DNA of 64,000 bases from Chitinophagaceae bacterium. Lineage in GTDB: Bacteria > Bacteroidota > Bacteroidia > Chitinophagales > Chitinophagaceae. This document shows positions 26,715 to 34,937 of this stretch, piece by piece. Within the stretch, counting starts at the first letter, position 1, and each line of letters begins with the position of its first letter. Under the pieces are notes generated by a model. That model was not told where the DNA came from, made no database searches, and saw nothing but the letters and a program-made list of their open reading frames with translations. The stretch lies in assembly GCA_016719015.1 (NCBI GenBank), contig JADKAZ010000001.1, forward strand, positions 1,054,001-1,118,000. Direction: 5' to 3'. A program made the translations under genes and the position numbers.

Positions 26715-27341
26715 TTACTCATTCCCTCCTATTCTAGCGATCTTCCACTGGCCATTTTCTTTTTTCATTCCTACATATAAAAGCAACGAACCGGCAAGAT
26801 AATCTTTATCATCCGGTGCCCCGATCTCTACCGAAGCCTCCTCGCCTTTTACATTGATAATCCATTTTCCCGATTTGTTGATACCATCCAGTAAATAAGA
26901 AGGGTCTTCCTGGCTGCTGGTGTACCAATCATAATCAAAGCCGTAAGGGATATCATCTTCTGTATCCACTTTAAAGACAGAATCTGCCTGCTGCAACATT
27001 TTTTCCTGGTTCTTTAAAAACTCCTCACCCAGCTGTGGTATGTTGCTGCGGATGAACTGCTGGTATTTTTTTACCTCCTCCCAGTTTATTTTATAAGGAG
27101 GTGCATCTTGCTTTTTAAGACCGCTATAAAGGTTATATCCCATCAATTGTTTATACTCTTTAGTGTACCAGTTATAAAAATCAAGAATCACCGCACGGAT
27201 TGCAGCCGAATCTTTTGCAGGATCAGGCGTAACTGCAGTAGTTGAGACATCGGTTATCGGATCTTTCTCATTCTTCTCCTTATTATTATTGCAGCCGGCA
27301 ACGATGGTAATAAACGAAATGAAAATGATAGCTTGTTTCAT
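26715..27341 (-). CDS. Lipoprotein of DUF3828-like type
   Basis: 208 residues from ATG 27341; this start gives MKQAIIFISFITIVAGCNNN with a lipobox at Cys17, whereas the longer frame hides the signal. The mature part has a charged Lys/Glu-rich linker and then a domain beginning IRAVILDFYNWYTKEYKQL and ending VGMKKENGQWKIARI, which resembles DUF3828 proteins. No function is known. It follows the PhoD-like gene by 11 bases. Confidence 0.72.
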   Translation of the reverse strand: MKQAIIFISFITIVAGCNNNKEKNEKDPITDVSTTAVTPDPAKDSAAIRAVILDFYNWYTKEYKQLMGYNLYSGLKKQDAPPYKINWEEVKKYQQFIRSNIPQLGEEFLKNQEKMLQQADSVFKVDTEDDIPYGFDYDWYTSSQEDPSYLLDGINKSGKWIINVKGEEASVEIGAPDDKDYLAGSLLLYVGMKKENGQWKIARIGGNE

Positions 27342-27352
27342 ATAGAAATGGT

Positions 27353-28693
27353 TTATGGTGTTTTTAATTCTTTTTCTGTAATACTCCATTCGCTTATTTT
27401 CTCACCTTTTAATCCTAAATACTCAACTGTCATCTTACGACTGCCCCGCAGGCCACTAAAAGAAAATCTTCCGTAGTTCTGCTTTTCATCAATACCGAGT
27501 ACACGGTAAGGATTATTTTTTTCGGGGCCGCTAAACTTATGTGTACCAGAAGTGAGCGGCGAAACTGTAATATCAAACAACGGATAAGTACCCGGCCTTT
27601 CCACTTTTATGATCTCACTATGATGTCTGTCACCCGTCAAAAATACTACTCCGTTAATTTTATACTCTTTTAAAAAACTCATCAGCTCTTCATACTCTGC
27701 CGGAAAATTCCACCAGGTATCATACGGTGAAACGGGATTCAGCACCTGGCTGCCTACGGCAATAATTTTAAAAGTGGCGGTGCTGTACAGCAGTGAATTT
27801 TTCAACCATTCCATTTGCTGCGCACCCAGCATTCTTTTCTCAGGATTGGGTTTACCATTTACTGAATCTTTGATTTTATCAGCACTACGCCACCACCGGT
27901 CGTCTGTCATAAAAATATCGGCATCACCCCAGCTGGTCATGGTATAAGTTCCCTGTCCATTTTCGCCGGAAGATGGATTGCAGAAATAGGAATTAAAAAC
28001 TTTTCTGCTCGCCTCTTTCAGAATATAATTTTTACCAATATCATTGGGACCATAATCATGATCATCCCAGATGGCAAACTGCGGCATTGATTTCAAAAAA
28101 TTCTGTGTAATGGGTACTGCCCTGTCATGGCTGGCACGGTTCCATAATCCCCATTCACTGTAGTAATCCACTTCTCTAGTATACCAGGCATCACCCAGCC
28201 AGAGCATGAAAGCTGCTTTTTCCTTTGCCATGGGTTCAAAAATGGAAGAGTCTTTTCCATAAGGTATGCCGGGCCTGTCATACACCGGTTCGTTAAAATA
28301 AGAACAGGACCCCGTTAAAAAACTGAACTCCGGTGGTTGTTTACGCCATTGCCACAAATCTTTGGTGGTAAATTCACCACCTTTCGCCGTGGCCTTTCCA
28401 TTAATCCAAATTCGGTATAGATAAGTTGTATTAAAATCTAATCCACCAACAGTAAATTGAAGCGGATTAAAATCGTTGCCGAGTTCTCCTTTATAGAAAA
28501 TTGTTTTGGTCTTTGTATCGCCCTTCTTATTGTATTGCAATGACACCAATTTGACTTCAGGAGAAACTTCTACCCAAACTTTTGCATCCCTTAATTCAAC
28601 AGGGCCAAGCATGGGACCGGAAATAATACGAGGTTGTGAATATGCAATTGCTGAAGCAAAAAGAAATATAAAAGGAGTAAGCAGATTTTTCAT
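27353..28693 (-). CDS. PhoD-like alkaline phosphatase/phosphodiesterase, secreted
   Basis: 446 residues with a signal peptide ending near AYSQ (residue 19). An N-terminal immunoglobulin-like domain (about 20-110) precedes the metallophosphatase domain with GSCSYFNEP, MLWLGDAWYTRE, FAIWDDHDYGPND and VVFLTGDRHHSEI, the expected metal ligands of the PhoD family (Ca/Fe enzymes in characterised members). The reaction is release of phosphate from mono- or diesters outside the cytoplasm. It is probably the first gene of a minus-strand transcript with the lipoprotein and YcxB genes. Confidence 0.88.
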   Translation of the reverse strand: MKNLLTPFIFLFASAIAYSQPRIISGPMLGPVELRDAKVWVEVSPEVKLVSLQYNKKGDTKTKTIFYKGELGNDFNPLQFTVGGLDFNTTYLYRIWINGKATAKGGEFTTKDLWQWRKQPPEFSFLTGSCSYFNEPVYDRPGIPYGKDSSIFEPMAKEKAAFMLWLGDAWYTREVDYYSEWGLWNRASHDRAVPITQNFLKSMPQFAIWDDHDYGPNDIGKNYILKEASRKVFNSYFCNPSSGENGQGTYTMTSWGDADIFMTDDRWWRSADKIKDSVNGKPNPEKRMLGAQQMEWLKNSLLYSTATFKIIAVGSQVLNPVSPYDTWWNFPAEYEELMSFLKEYKINGVVFLTGDRHHSEIIKVERPGTYPLFDITVSPLTSGTHKFSGPEKNNPYRVLGIDEKQNYGRFSFSGLRGSRKMTVEYLGLKGEKISEWSITEKELKTP

Positions 28694-28745
28694 TGCTGAT
28701 GTTTTGGATGCACAAGGTAAGTAAGAAAAGAAAGTAGTGAAAATG

Positions 28746-28777
28746 AAAAAGCCGTCTCGCTTAAGGCGAAACGGCTT
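28746..28777 (-). terminator. Intrinsic terminator after the collagen-like gene
   Basis: AAGCCGTCTCGC (28749-28760) pairs with GGCGAAACGGCTT (28765-28777) with one mismatch; on the minus strand the stem is followed by TTT. It is 22 bases after the stop of the gene at 28799. Confidence 0.75.
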
Positions 28778-28798
28778 GAAATTTATTGAGAGCTTTTA

Positions 28799-29494
28799 TT
28801 ATGGCTGAATATTAAACAACCTGCAGACCTGGTTATAAGGCATAGCCTTTAATTGTTCCGCATTATAGTTTGTTCCGCCAATTCCGGTAGTTTTTCCACC
28901 AGCTACACCACCGGGAATGATTACATAACGGTATATATTTCCTGTTGGAGGAGTTCCAGGCGTACCGGTAAATGTTCCAGGATCATTGTTATTTTCTACA
29001 TTCCAGAAATTAATTTGTATAGCTCCTGTTACAAAAGAAGGCTCAATTACCTGTGTCACAGTTTGTGTAAAATTAAAAGTGGTGTATGGCAATATGCGAA
29101 CAGTGCCAGGAGATCCACCACCCTGGAAATAAACTAGTACAGTGCCTTGAGAAAGAATAGTGGCAGTAATGCCCGGAGCAGCAGCTGTATAACGCCTTGC
29201 AGTTTTACCAAAAATATCAACTGTAGAAGCACTCCAGTTTGGGTCTGTAAAAGCAGTCCACGGAGAATAAATTACATTGGCAGTACCAGCAGGGCCTTGT
29301 GGACCAGTAGGACCAGTGGGACCAGCGGGGCCAGACGGACCGGCAGGACCAGTGGGACCAGCAGGGCCACCTATACCTGTAGGACCTTGCGGACCAGTAG
29401 CACCGGCAGGACCTTCAGGACCTTCTTTAGTACAACTAATGGCTATGAATACTAAGGCAAAAGCTAAAAGCGATAGAAGTTTGAACTTTCTCAT
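28799..29494 (-). CDS. Collagen-like repeat lipoprotein
   Basis: 231 residues. A lipobox (FIAISC, Cys21) is followed at once by 15 Gly-X-Y triplets (residues 25-70) with Pro at most X positions, and then a C-terminal globular domain of about 155 residues rich in Thr, Gly and aromatic residues. The layout suggests a membrane-anchored trimer: a short collagen-type stalk with a C-terminal head. No enzymatic motif was seen. It is monocistronic, with its own terminator. Confidence 0.82.
   Translation of the reverse strand: MRKFKLLSLLAFALVFIAISCTKEGPEGPAGATGPQGPTGIGGPAGPTGPAGPSGPAGPTGPTGPQGPAGTANVIYSPWTAFTDPNWSASTVDIFGKTARRYTAAAPGITATILSQGTVLVYFQGGGSPGTVRILPYTTFNFTQTVTQVIEPSFVTGAIQINFWNVENNNDPGTFTGTPGTPPTGNIYRYVIIPGGVAGGKTTGIGGTNYNAEQLKAMPYNQVCRLFNIQP
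29285..29422 (-). repeat. Gly-X-Y collagen-like coding repeat
   Basis: Fifteen consecutive Gly-X-Y triplets encoded by imperfect 9-base units of the GGxCCx type. Such repeats change length easily by slippage. The opposite strand reads Gly-Pro-Val-like open frames that are artefacts. Confidence 0.85.
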
Positions 29495-29643
29495 ACAATT
29501 TGATTTGGCTGTTAATTAGTTTCGGGTCCCGCAACAATACGGTACTGGGTTTAAAAGTAATGGGATTTTTTGTTCCCACCAAGATATTTTAACGGTAAAC
29601 TAAAAAAAAATATAACAGGGGGTTCCGGCAAAAAAAAGAGCTA

Positions 29644-29673
29644 TTGCCGGGTTTTCCCGAACGGCTATATTTG
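29644..29673 (+). promoter_or_regulatory. Consensus promoter TTG-N19-TATATTTG
   Basis: TTG at 29644-29646, 19 bases, then TATATTTG at 29666-29673: one of the best matches in the window. The ATG of the outer-membrane protein follows 21 bases later, which confirms the start at 29695. Confidence 0.75.
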
Positions 29674-29694
29674 TTGTTGAACCAACTCAATTTT

Positions 29695-30447
29695 ATGCGT
29701 TATACTACAGGTGTTTTTTCGGGTATTTTATTACTGACTTGTTTAGCTGGCAGTGCCCAGTTTAAGAAAGGCGACAAGATGGTGGGAACTTCAGTGGGCA
29801 GTATTATTTTTAACTCCGGTGGCTCAGATGTTACCTTTCCACAGGTAAGAGGCTATTCCAGCAAAACAACAAATTATGGGCTGAGGATTGAGCCATCCTT
29901 TGGCTGGTTTATTTCGGAAAAAATGGCGATTGGCGGAACGCTGAATATAAACCCCAGTGGTCAAAAAGTAAGGTATGAAGACCTGGGCACCACCTTCCAG
30001 GAAGATAAAAGCACCAATTTTAATATAGGAGTTGGCGGGTTCGTCCGCAATTATTTTGGGTCTAACACTTCTTCCTTTATGCCCTTCGGGCAATTTGGTT
30101 TTAATGCCGGTATCAACTCTGCCACGGCAGAAGGATTTAAATATTACGACGCCTCGCCAGATTATAAAATAAGTTACGACGGTAAATCATCGGGTGGGTT
30201 TTTTGCCAATGCTACCCTGCAATTAGGGTTGACAAAGATGGTGGGAGAATATACAGGGCTGGATATATACCTTGGTTATAACTATTCTTACAATAAGAAT
30301 ACTTTCAAAACAACGACACTACGGGATGATGCTCCCTACGACGGGACACCTGAAACCAGGTCGGAAAATGAACCTACTACTAAATTTACCAATCATGGTT
30401 TAATTGTAGGTGTTGGCTTCCAGGTTTTCCTGAAAGGAAAAAAGTGA
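29695..30447 (+). CDS. Outer-membrane beta-barrel protein
   Basis: 250 residues with a signal peptide ending at LAGSAQ (about residue 21). The mature sequence has alternating strands with aromatic girdles (YGLRIEPSFGWFISEKMAIGGTLNI, GQFGFNAGINSATAEGF, GLDIYLGYNYSYNKNTF) and ends in a strand with NHGLIVGVGFQVFLKG. This is typical of eight- to ten-stranded barrels of unknown function in Bacteroidota. It has its own promoter and terminator. Confidence 0.8.
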   Translation: MRYTTGVFSGILLLTCLAGSAQFKKGDKMVGTSVGSIIFNSGGSDVTFPQVRGYSSKTTNYGLRIEPSFGWFISEKMAIGGTLNINPSGQKVRYEDLGTTFQEDKSTNFNIGVGGFVRNYFGSNTSSFMPFGQFGFNAGINSATAEGFKYYDASPDYKISYDGKSSGGFFANATLQLGLTKMVGEYTGLDIYLGYNYSYNKNTFKTTTLRDDAPYDGTPETRSENEPTTKFTNHGLIVGVGFQVFLKGKK

Positions 30448-30475
30448 TTGGTATACAGCTAATGCACTAGTAAGA

Positions 30476-30517
30476 AAACAGGGTATATAAAGTCTTCCAA
30501 CTTTATATACCCTGTTT
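30476..30517. terminator. Bidirectional terminator with GGTATATA arms
   Basis: A near-perfect stem of about 18 bp: AAACAGGG (30476-30483) with CCCTGTTT (30510-30517), continued by TATATAAAGT with ACTTTATATA. It separates the barrel gene from the convergent dksA-like gene. Its inner arms match those of the terminator at 61924-61966. Confidence 0.8.
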
Positions 30518-30550
30518 ATTATTTAGACTTTGTACTATTCTGTTCGCCTC

Positions 30551-31378
30551 TTACTTATTCATCATCTTAGCTTCTATGCTCAAAGTAGCATGCGGCACGG
30601 CACGAAGACGAGCCTTATCAATCAACTTACCCGTAACACGGCAAATGCCATAAGTTTTATTTTCAATTCGCATCATCGCCTTTTCCAGGTGGTCAATAAA
30701 AGTAATCTGGCGACTGGCCATCTGGCTCAGTTGCTCTCTTTCCATGCTTACACTACCATCTTCCATCGTCATGTAGCGGCCTTCATCCATATCACCACTT
30801 TCTTCTTTACGGGTTATCAGTCCCTGCAAATAGTTCAACTCTTTTTTTGCAGCATCTAATTTTTTCTGAATGATTTCTCTGAATTCGTTCAGGTCACCAT
30901 CAGAATATCTCATCGTAGGCCCGGATTGGTAAGCAATGGCTGAGGCATCCAGTACAGACTTGGTAAACTCGGGTTCATACTTTACCGAGCTTTTGGTGCT
31001 GGTTTTTGGTATTACTACTTTAGTTGCCTTTGGTGGCTCCTTTTTAGTGATAGGCGACACTTTAAGCTTAATAGATACCAATGATTTAGGATCTACCTGG
31101 CCTGGTTTTTTGGCTACCACTTTCGGGGCCGGGGGCTCCGGTTTAGCCGCCACTTTCGGGGCAGGCTTAGCTACTGGTTTTGCTACTACTTTTGATACAG
31201 GTTTCTTTGCCACGGGTTTAGGTGCGGCCTTTTTAGGTGCCGGCTTTTTAGGTACAGACTTCTTTACAGTTTTCTTTGCTACTGGTTTCCCCCCCGACGG
31301 ACGGGCTGGTTTTACCGCAGCTTTTTTAGGGGCGGGTTTGGCTGCTTTTTTAGGAGCCTGTTTTTTCTTACTAGCCAT
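30551..31378 (-). CDS. DksA/TraR-like protein with histone H1-like N-terminal tail
   Basis: 275 residues. Residues 1 to about 130 are almost only Lys, Ala, Pro and Val with KKxA/PAPK repeats, like histone H1 tails. Residues about 165-275 form a DksA/TraR module: a coiled coil (FREIIQKKLDAAKKELNYLQ, then LEKAMMRIENKTYGIC) and the C-terminal finger region GICRVTGKLIDKARLRAVPHATLSIEAK. The finger keeps only one of the four zinc cysteines, so it should not bind zinc in the classical way. DksA proteins bind the RNA polymerase secondary channel; the tail may bind DNA or RNA. It follows ileS by 3 bases and is likely co-transcribed. Confidence 0.85.
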   Translation of the reverse strand: MASKKKQAPKKAAKPAPKKAAVKPARPSGGKPVAKKTVKKSVPKKPAPKKAAPKPVAKKPVSKVVAKPVAKPAPKVAAKPEPPAPKVVAKKPGQVDPKSLVSIKLKVSPITKKEPPKATKVVIPKTSTKSSVKYEPEFTKSVLDASAIAYQSGPTMRYSDGDLNEFREIIQKKLDAAKKELNYLQGLITRKEESGDMDEGRYMTMEDGSVSMEREQLSQMASRQITFIDHLEKAMMRIENKTYGICRVTGKLIDKARLRAVPHATLSIEAKMMNK

Positions 31379-31381
31379 AGT

Positions 31382-34300
31382 TTACCCTTTTTTTAAAACA
31401 ATCACATTTAGCGAAACATCGTTTATTTCTATCCCGATCGCTATCGGGACAGTTCCATCCTGTATTACAGGCACAAATTCCAGCTTGTCAGCCAGAATTT
31501 CGGCGCAAATATAGTCTTTAAACTGAGCCAAAGAATCTTTTAATCCATCTACTGCTGTTGCCGTTACCTCTATCCGGTCGGTCAACTCGAAACCACTATC
31601 CTTGCGGATTTTCTGAATGCGGTTCACAAACTCCCTGGCATTGCCTTCAGCTTCCAGTTCAGCAGTGATAGTAACATCCAGTGCTACTGTCAGGCTGCCT
31701 TTATTGGCCACTGTCCAGCCCGGAATATCTTCACTACTGATGTCTACGTCGGTAATTTGTAATATTACAGGTTCGCCATCAACTGACAAATTATATTGAC
31801 CATCTTTTTCCAACAAGGTAATGTCCTCTTGTGTGAATTGTGCCAAAGCTGCAGAAACCGATTTCATTTTCGGCCCCAGTTTTTTGCCCAATGCCACAAA
31901 ATTGGGTTTAATCTTTTTGCTGATGAACGTATTATCGGGGTTTAAATATTCTACCTCTTTTATATTCACTTCCGCTTTTATCAGATCTTCCACTTTTTGT
32001 AATTGGCCTTTCATGGAAGTATTCAATACCGGTATCAATACCTTTTGCAAGGGTTGACGAACTTTGATATTTACCTTTTTACGTAGTGATAGTATTAAGG
32101 AAGAAGCATCCTGCGCCAGTTGCATTCTTTCTTCCAGGGATTCATCAATCACCGATTGATCAGCTACCGGATAGTCAACATGGTGAACTGATTCAGCATT
32201 GAAGCGATTAGTTACTGCATTCAGATTTTGAAATACGTTATCGCTAAAGAAGGGTGAAATGGGTGCTATCAGCCTTGTAATTGTTTCCAGGCACTCATAT
32301 AATGTTTGATAAGCACAAATTTTATCCTGCTCATACTCCCCTTTCCAAAACCGGCGACGGCACAACCGGACATACCAGTTACTTAAGTGACTGTCAACAA
32401 AATCCTCGATAAGGCGACCAGCCTGTGTGGGCTCATAATCGTCCATGTATTCCGTTACCTTCTTTATTAATGTATTTAATGAAGAAAGAATCCAGCGGTC
32501 AATTTCCGGCCGTTCTGCAATTGGGATATATTTTTCTTTGAATGCAAATCCATCAACATTGGAATAAAGAGCAAAGAATTGATAGGTATTATATACTGTA
32601 CCGAAGAATTTGCGTTGTACTTCTTTGATACCATCCAGGTCAAACTTCATATTGTCCCATGGCGATGCATTGGTTACAAGGTACCATCTTGTGGCATCGG
32701 CTCCAAAGGTTTCGATGGTCTTGAACGGATCAACTACATTACCGAGTCGCTTACTCATTTTATTGCCATTCTTATCCAGCACCAATCCGTTCGACACACA
32801 AGTCTTATAGGCAACACTATCGAACAACATTACAGCGATGGCATGCAATGTGTAGAACCAGCCCCTTGTCTGGTCCACTCCTTCTGCGATATAATCTGCC
32901 GGGAAACTTTTTTCAAACGTTTCTTTATTCTCGAAAGGAAAATGCCATTGGGCATAAGGCATAGCTCCACTATCAAACCAAACGTCAATCAGATCAGGAA
33001 CCCGTTTCATAGGTTTTCCTGTTTTGCTGACTAATATGATGTCGTCAACGAAAGGTTTATGTAAGTCTAAGTTGTGAGTTGTGAGCTGTGAGTTGCGAGT
33101 TGTACCCAACACTTCATCAGCCTTTTTTGCTTCTGCTAATAATTGTTCAACACTGCCAATGCAAATTTTTTCTTCTCCATCTTCTGTTGTCCAGATGGGC
33201 AAAGGAGTGCCCCAAAATCTTGAGCGGCTTAAATTCCAATCCACTACATTTTCCAACCAGTTACCAAAGCGGCCTTCACCGGTTGATTTGGGTTTCCAGT
33301 TGATGGTTTTATTCAGCTCCACCATTCTTTCTTTTACAGCAGTGGTTTTTATGAACCAAGCATCTAATGGATAATAAAGGATGGGCTTATCGGTTCTCCA
33401 GCAATGCGGATAGTTGTGTTCGTATTTTTCTACTTTAAAAGCCCTGTTCTCCTTTTTCAGTTTTACGCTGATGTCAACGTTTACATCTACATAGTTAGGA
33501 TCGTCTTTGTAATTTTTAACATACCGGTTACTGAACTCACCTAATCCATCTACAAATTTTCCTTCTCTGTCTACCATCGTTAAGATACCGATGTTATATT
33601 TCTTTCCTACTTTATAGTCATCTGCACCAAATGCCGGAGCGGTATGAACGATACCAGTTCCATCTTCAGTTGTAACGAATGTATCAACGAGTACCCGGAA
33701 TGGTTTTGCGCCGGGTGTAATTTCTTCAATCACTTTTAAAGAATTGGCATCGTATGGAAGTAGCTGTTCATATTCACAACCTTCGATGTCTTTTCCTTTG
33801 AACTCAGTAATTATTCTGTAAGGAATATTCTTCCCATCGTTTTTATATTCAGCAAAATCAGCATTCTCATTTTCTGTCTTGAAATATTTTCCTAATAATG
33901 CTTTTGCTAAAACAATATAAATCTCATTATGTAAATAAGGATTGACTGTTTTCACCAAAACATAATCAATGTTCCCGCCAACAGTCAATCCTAAGTTGGA
34001 AGGTAATGTCCATGGTGTGGTCGTCCATGCCATAAAGAATACCTCTTCACTTACGGCTGCATCAAATAAGAATTTAGATTTCGCATTATTGATGGCTTTG
34101 AACATTGCTACCGCAGAAGTATCCTTCACATCTTTATAAGTTCCTGGCTGATTCAATTCATGCGAACTTAATCCCGTTCCCGCTGCTGGTGAGTATGGTT
34201 GAATACTTACACTTTCGTACAGCAATCCTTTTTTATACAACTCACTTAGTATCCACCAGAGTGTTTCAATGTATTCGTTCTTGAAAGTAATGTAGGGGTC

Positions 34301-34741
34301 ATTCAGATCAACCCAATAACCCATTTTGCGGGTAATGTCATCCCATTTGTTTTTGTACCGCAGTACGGCTTCCCTGCATTTTTTGTTATAGTCTTCTACT
34401 GAAATTTTCTTACCAATATCTTCCTTGGTGATGCCTAATTCCTTTTCTACTCCCAGTTCAATGGGCAGGCCGTGTGTGTCCCAGCCTCCTTTTCTTTTTA
34501 CCTGGAATCCTTTCATGGTCTTATAGCGGCAGACCATGTCTTTCAATGTCCGGGAAATAACGTGGTGAATACCGGGCATACCATTGGCACTGGGCGGCCC
34601 TTCATAAAAGACAAAAGGTGTTGCCCCTTCCCGGAGAGAAACACTTTTTTCAAAAGCCTGCTTTTCAGTCCATTGAGCCAGTATATCCGCTTCAAAGGCT
34701 GGCAAATTTAATCCTGTAAATTCTCTGTATTTAGCACTCAT
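31382..34741 (-). CDS. ileS: Isoleucyl-tRNA synthetase
   Basis: 1119 residues from ATG 34741 (MSAKYREFTGLNLPAFE), the standard start. The class I motifs are visible: the HIGH-type segment PPSANGMPGIHHVISR near residue 48 and the KMSKR loop GNKMSKRLGNVVDPF. Between them lie the editing domain (TAPAFGADDY) and zinc-free insertions; the anticodon-binding domain contains FVDSHLSNWYVRLCRRRFW. Length and the DUF5915 C-terminal part match the long Bacteroidota type. The coding sequence carries two odd inserts: a five-unit heptamer (33069-33103) and a palindrome near the 3' end (31432-31449), both read in frame. It begins a transcript with the dksA-like gene. Confidence 0.97.
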   Translation of the reverse strand: MSAKYREFTGLNLPAFEADILAQWTEKQAFEKSVSLREGATPFVFYEGPPSANGMPGIHHVISRTLKDMVCRYKTMKGFQVKRKGGWDTHGLPIELGVEKELGITKEDIGKKISVEDYNKKCREAVLRYKNKWDDITRKMGYWVDLNDPYITFKNEYIETLWWILSELYKKGLLYESVSIQPYSPAAGTGLSSHELNQPGTYKDVKDTSAVAMFKAINNAKSKFLFDAAVSEEVFFMAWTTTPWTLPSNLGLTVGGNIDYVLVKTVNPYLHNEIYIVLAKALLGKYFKTENENADFAEYKNDGKNIPYRIITEFKGKDIEGCEYEQLLPYDANSLKVIEEITPGAKPFRVLVDTFVTTEDGTGIVHTAPAFGADDYKVGKKYNIGILTMVDREGKFVDGLGEFSNRYVKNYKDDPNYVDVNVDISVKLKKENRAFKVEKYEHNYPHCWRTDKPILYYPLDAWFIKTTAVKERMVELNKTINWKPKSTGEGRFGNWLENVVDWNLSRSRFWGTPLPIWTTEDGEEKICIGSVEQLLAEAKKADEVLGTTRNSQLTTHNLDLHKPFVDDIILVSKTGKPMKRVPDLIDVWFDSGAMPYAQWHFPFENKETFEKSFPADYIAEGVDQTRGWFYTLHAIAVMLFDSVAYKTCVSNGLVLDKNGNKMSKRLGNVVDPFKTIETFGADATRWYLVTNASPWDNMKFDLDGIKEVQRKFFGTVYNTYQFFALYSNVDGFAFKEKYIPIAERPEIDRWILSSLNTLIKKVTEYMDDYEPTQAGRLIEDFVDSHLSNWYVRLCRRRFWKGEYEQDKICAYQTLYECLETITRLIAPISPFFSDNVFQNLNAVTNRFNAESVHHVDYPVADQSVIDESLEERMQLAQDASSLILSLRKKVNIKVRQPLQKVLIPVLNTSMKGQLQKVEDLIKAEVNIKEVEYLNPDNTFISKKIKPNFVALGKKLGPKMKSVSAALAQFTQEDITLLEKDGQYNLSVDGEPVILQITDVDISSEDIPGWTVANKGSLTVALDVTITAELEAEGNAREFVNRIQKIRKDSGFELTDRIEVTATAVDGLKDSLAQFKDYICAEILADKLEFVPVIQDGTVPIAIGIEINDVSLNVIVLKKG
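31432..31449. repeat. Palindrome TCCCGAT...ATCGGGA inside ileS
   Basis: TCCCGATCGCTATCGGGA has 7-bp arms (31432-31438 and 31443-31449) with a 4-base centre. It is read in frame as the IleS segment VPIAIGIE near the C-terminus. The sequence CCCGATAGCTATCGGG is remembered as an abundant palindrome in Bacteroidota genomes; this is not verified here. Confidence 0.5.
33069..33103. repeat. Five tandem 7-mers (GAGTTGT) inside ileS
   Basis: Units AAGTTGT, GAGTTGT, GAGCTGT, GAGTTGC and GAGTTGT follow each other without gaps. On the coding strand they give the IleS residues TTRNSQLTTHNLDL, a low-complexity loop between VLGTT and HKPFVDD. The 7-base period shows that this is a DNA repeat, not protein-driven repetition. 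Confidence 0.85.
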
Positions 34742-34887
34742 ACTACTTCGCTTGCAGCTACTTAGCACCGGGTAGCCCATTTTAAAATGGTGGCGAAGTT
34801 ACGGAAATTAACAGGCGATTTAGCCACAGAGTAAATGGATTAGCACAGATTGGCAGCCTGATAAAAAATTGGATTTACGACAAACGA

Positions 34888-34919
34888 AAAGCCATTCCGG
34901 AGCGAAGCGGAATGGCTTT
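34888..34919 (-). terminator. Intrinsic terminator after the HmuY-like gene
   Basis: AAAGCCATTCCG (34888-34899) and CGGAATGGCTTT (34908-34919) form a 12-bp perfect stem with an 8-base loop; on the minus strand a short T-run follows. It lies 18 bases after the stop of the lipoprotein gene. Confidence 0.78.
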
Positions 34920-34937
34920 GTTATTATTAAAAATGTA

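Noticed and set aside
29147..29519. Plus-strand open frames with Gly-Pro/Ser-Thr repeats opposite the collagen-like gene
   Set aside because: They are the antisense reading of the GGxCCx repeat; the minus-strand frame has a lipobox, a longer globular part and a terminator.
30936..31514. 192-residue plus-strand frame with Gly/Ala/Phe repeats opposite the dksA-like gene
   Set aside because: Its repeats are the antisense of the Lys/Ala/Pro codons in the DksA-like tail.
33069..33103. Possible frameshift or sequencing error in ileS at the heptamer
   Set aside because: The reading frame stays open on both sides and joins well-conserved IleS sequence.
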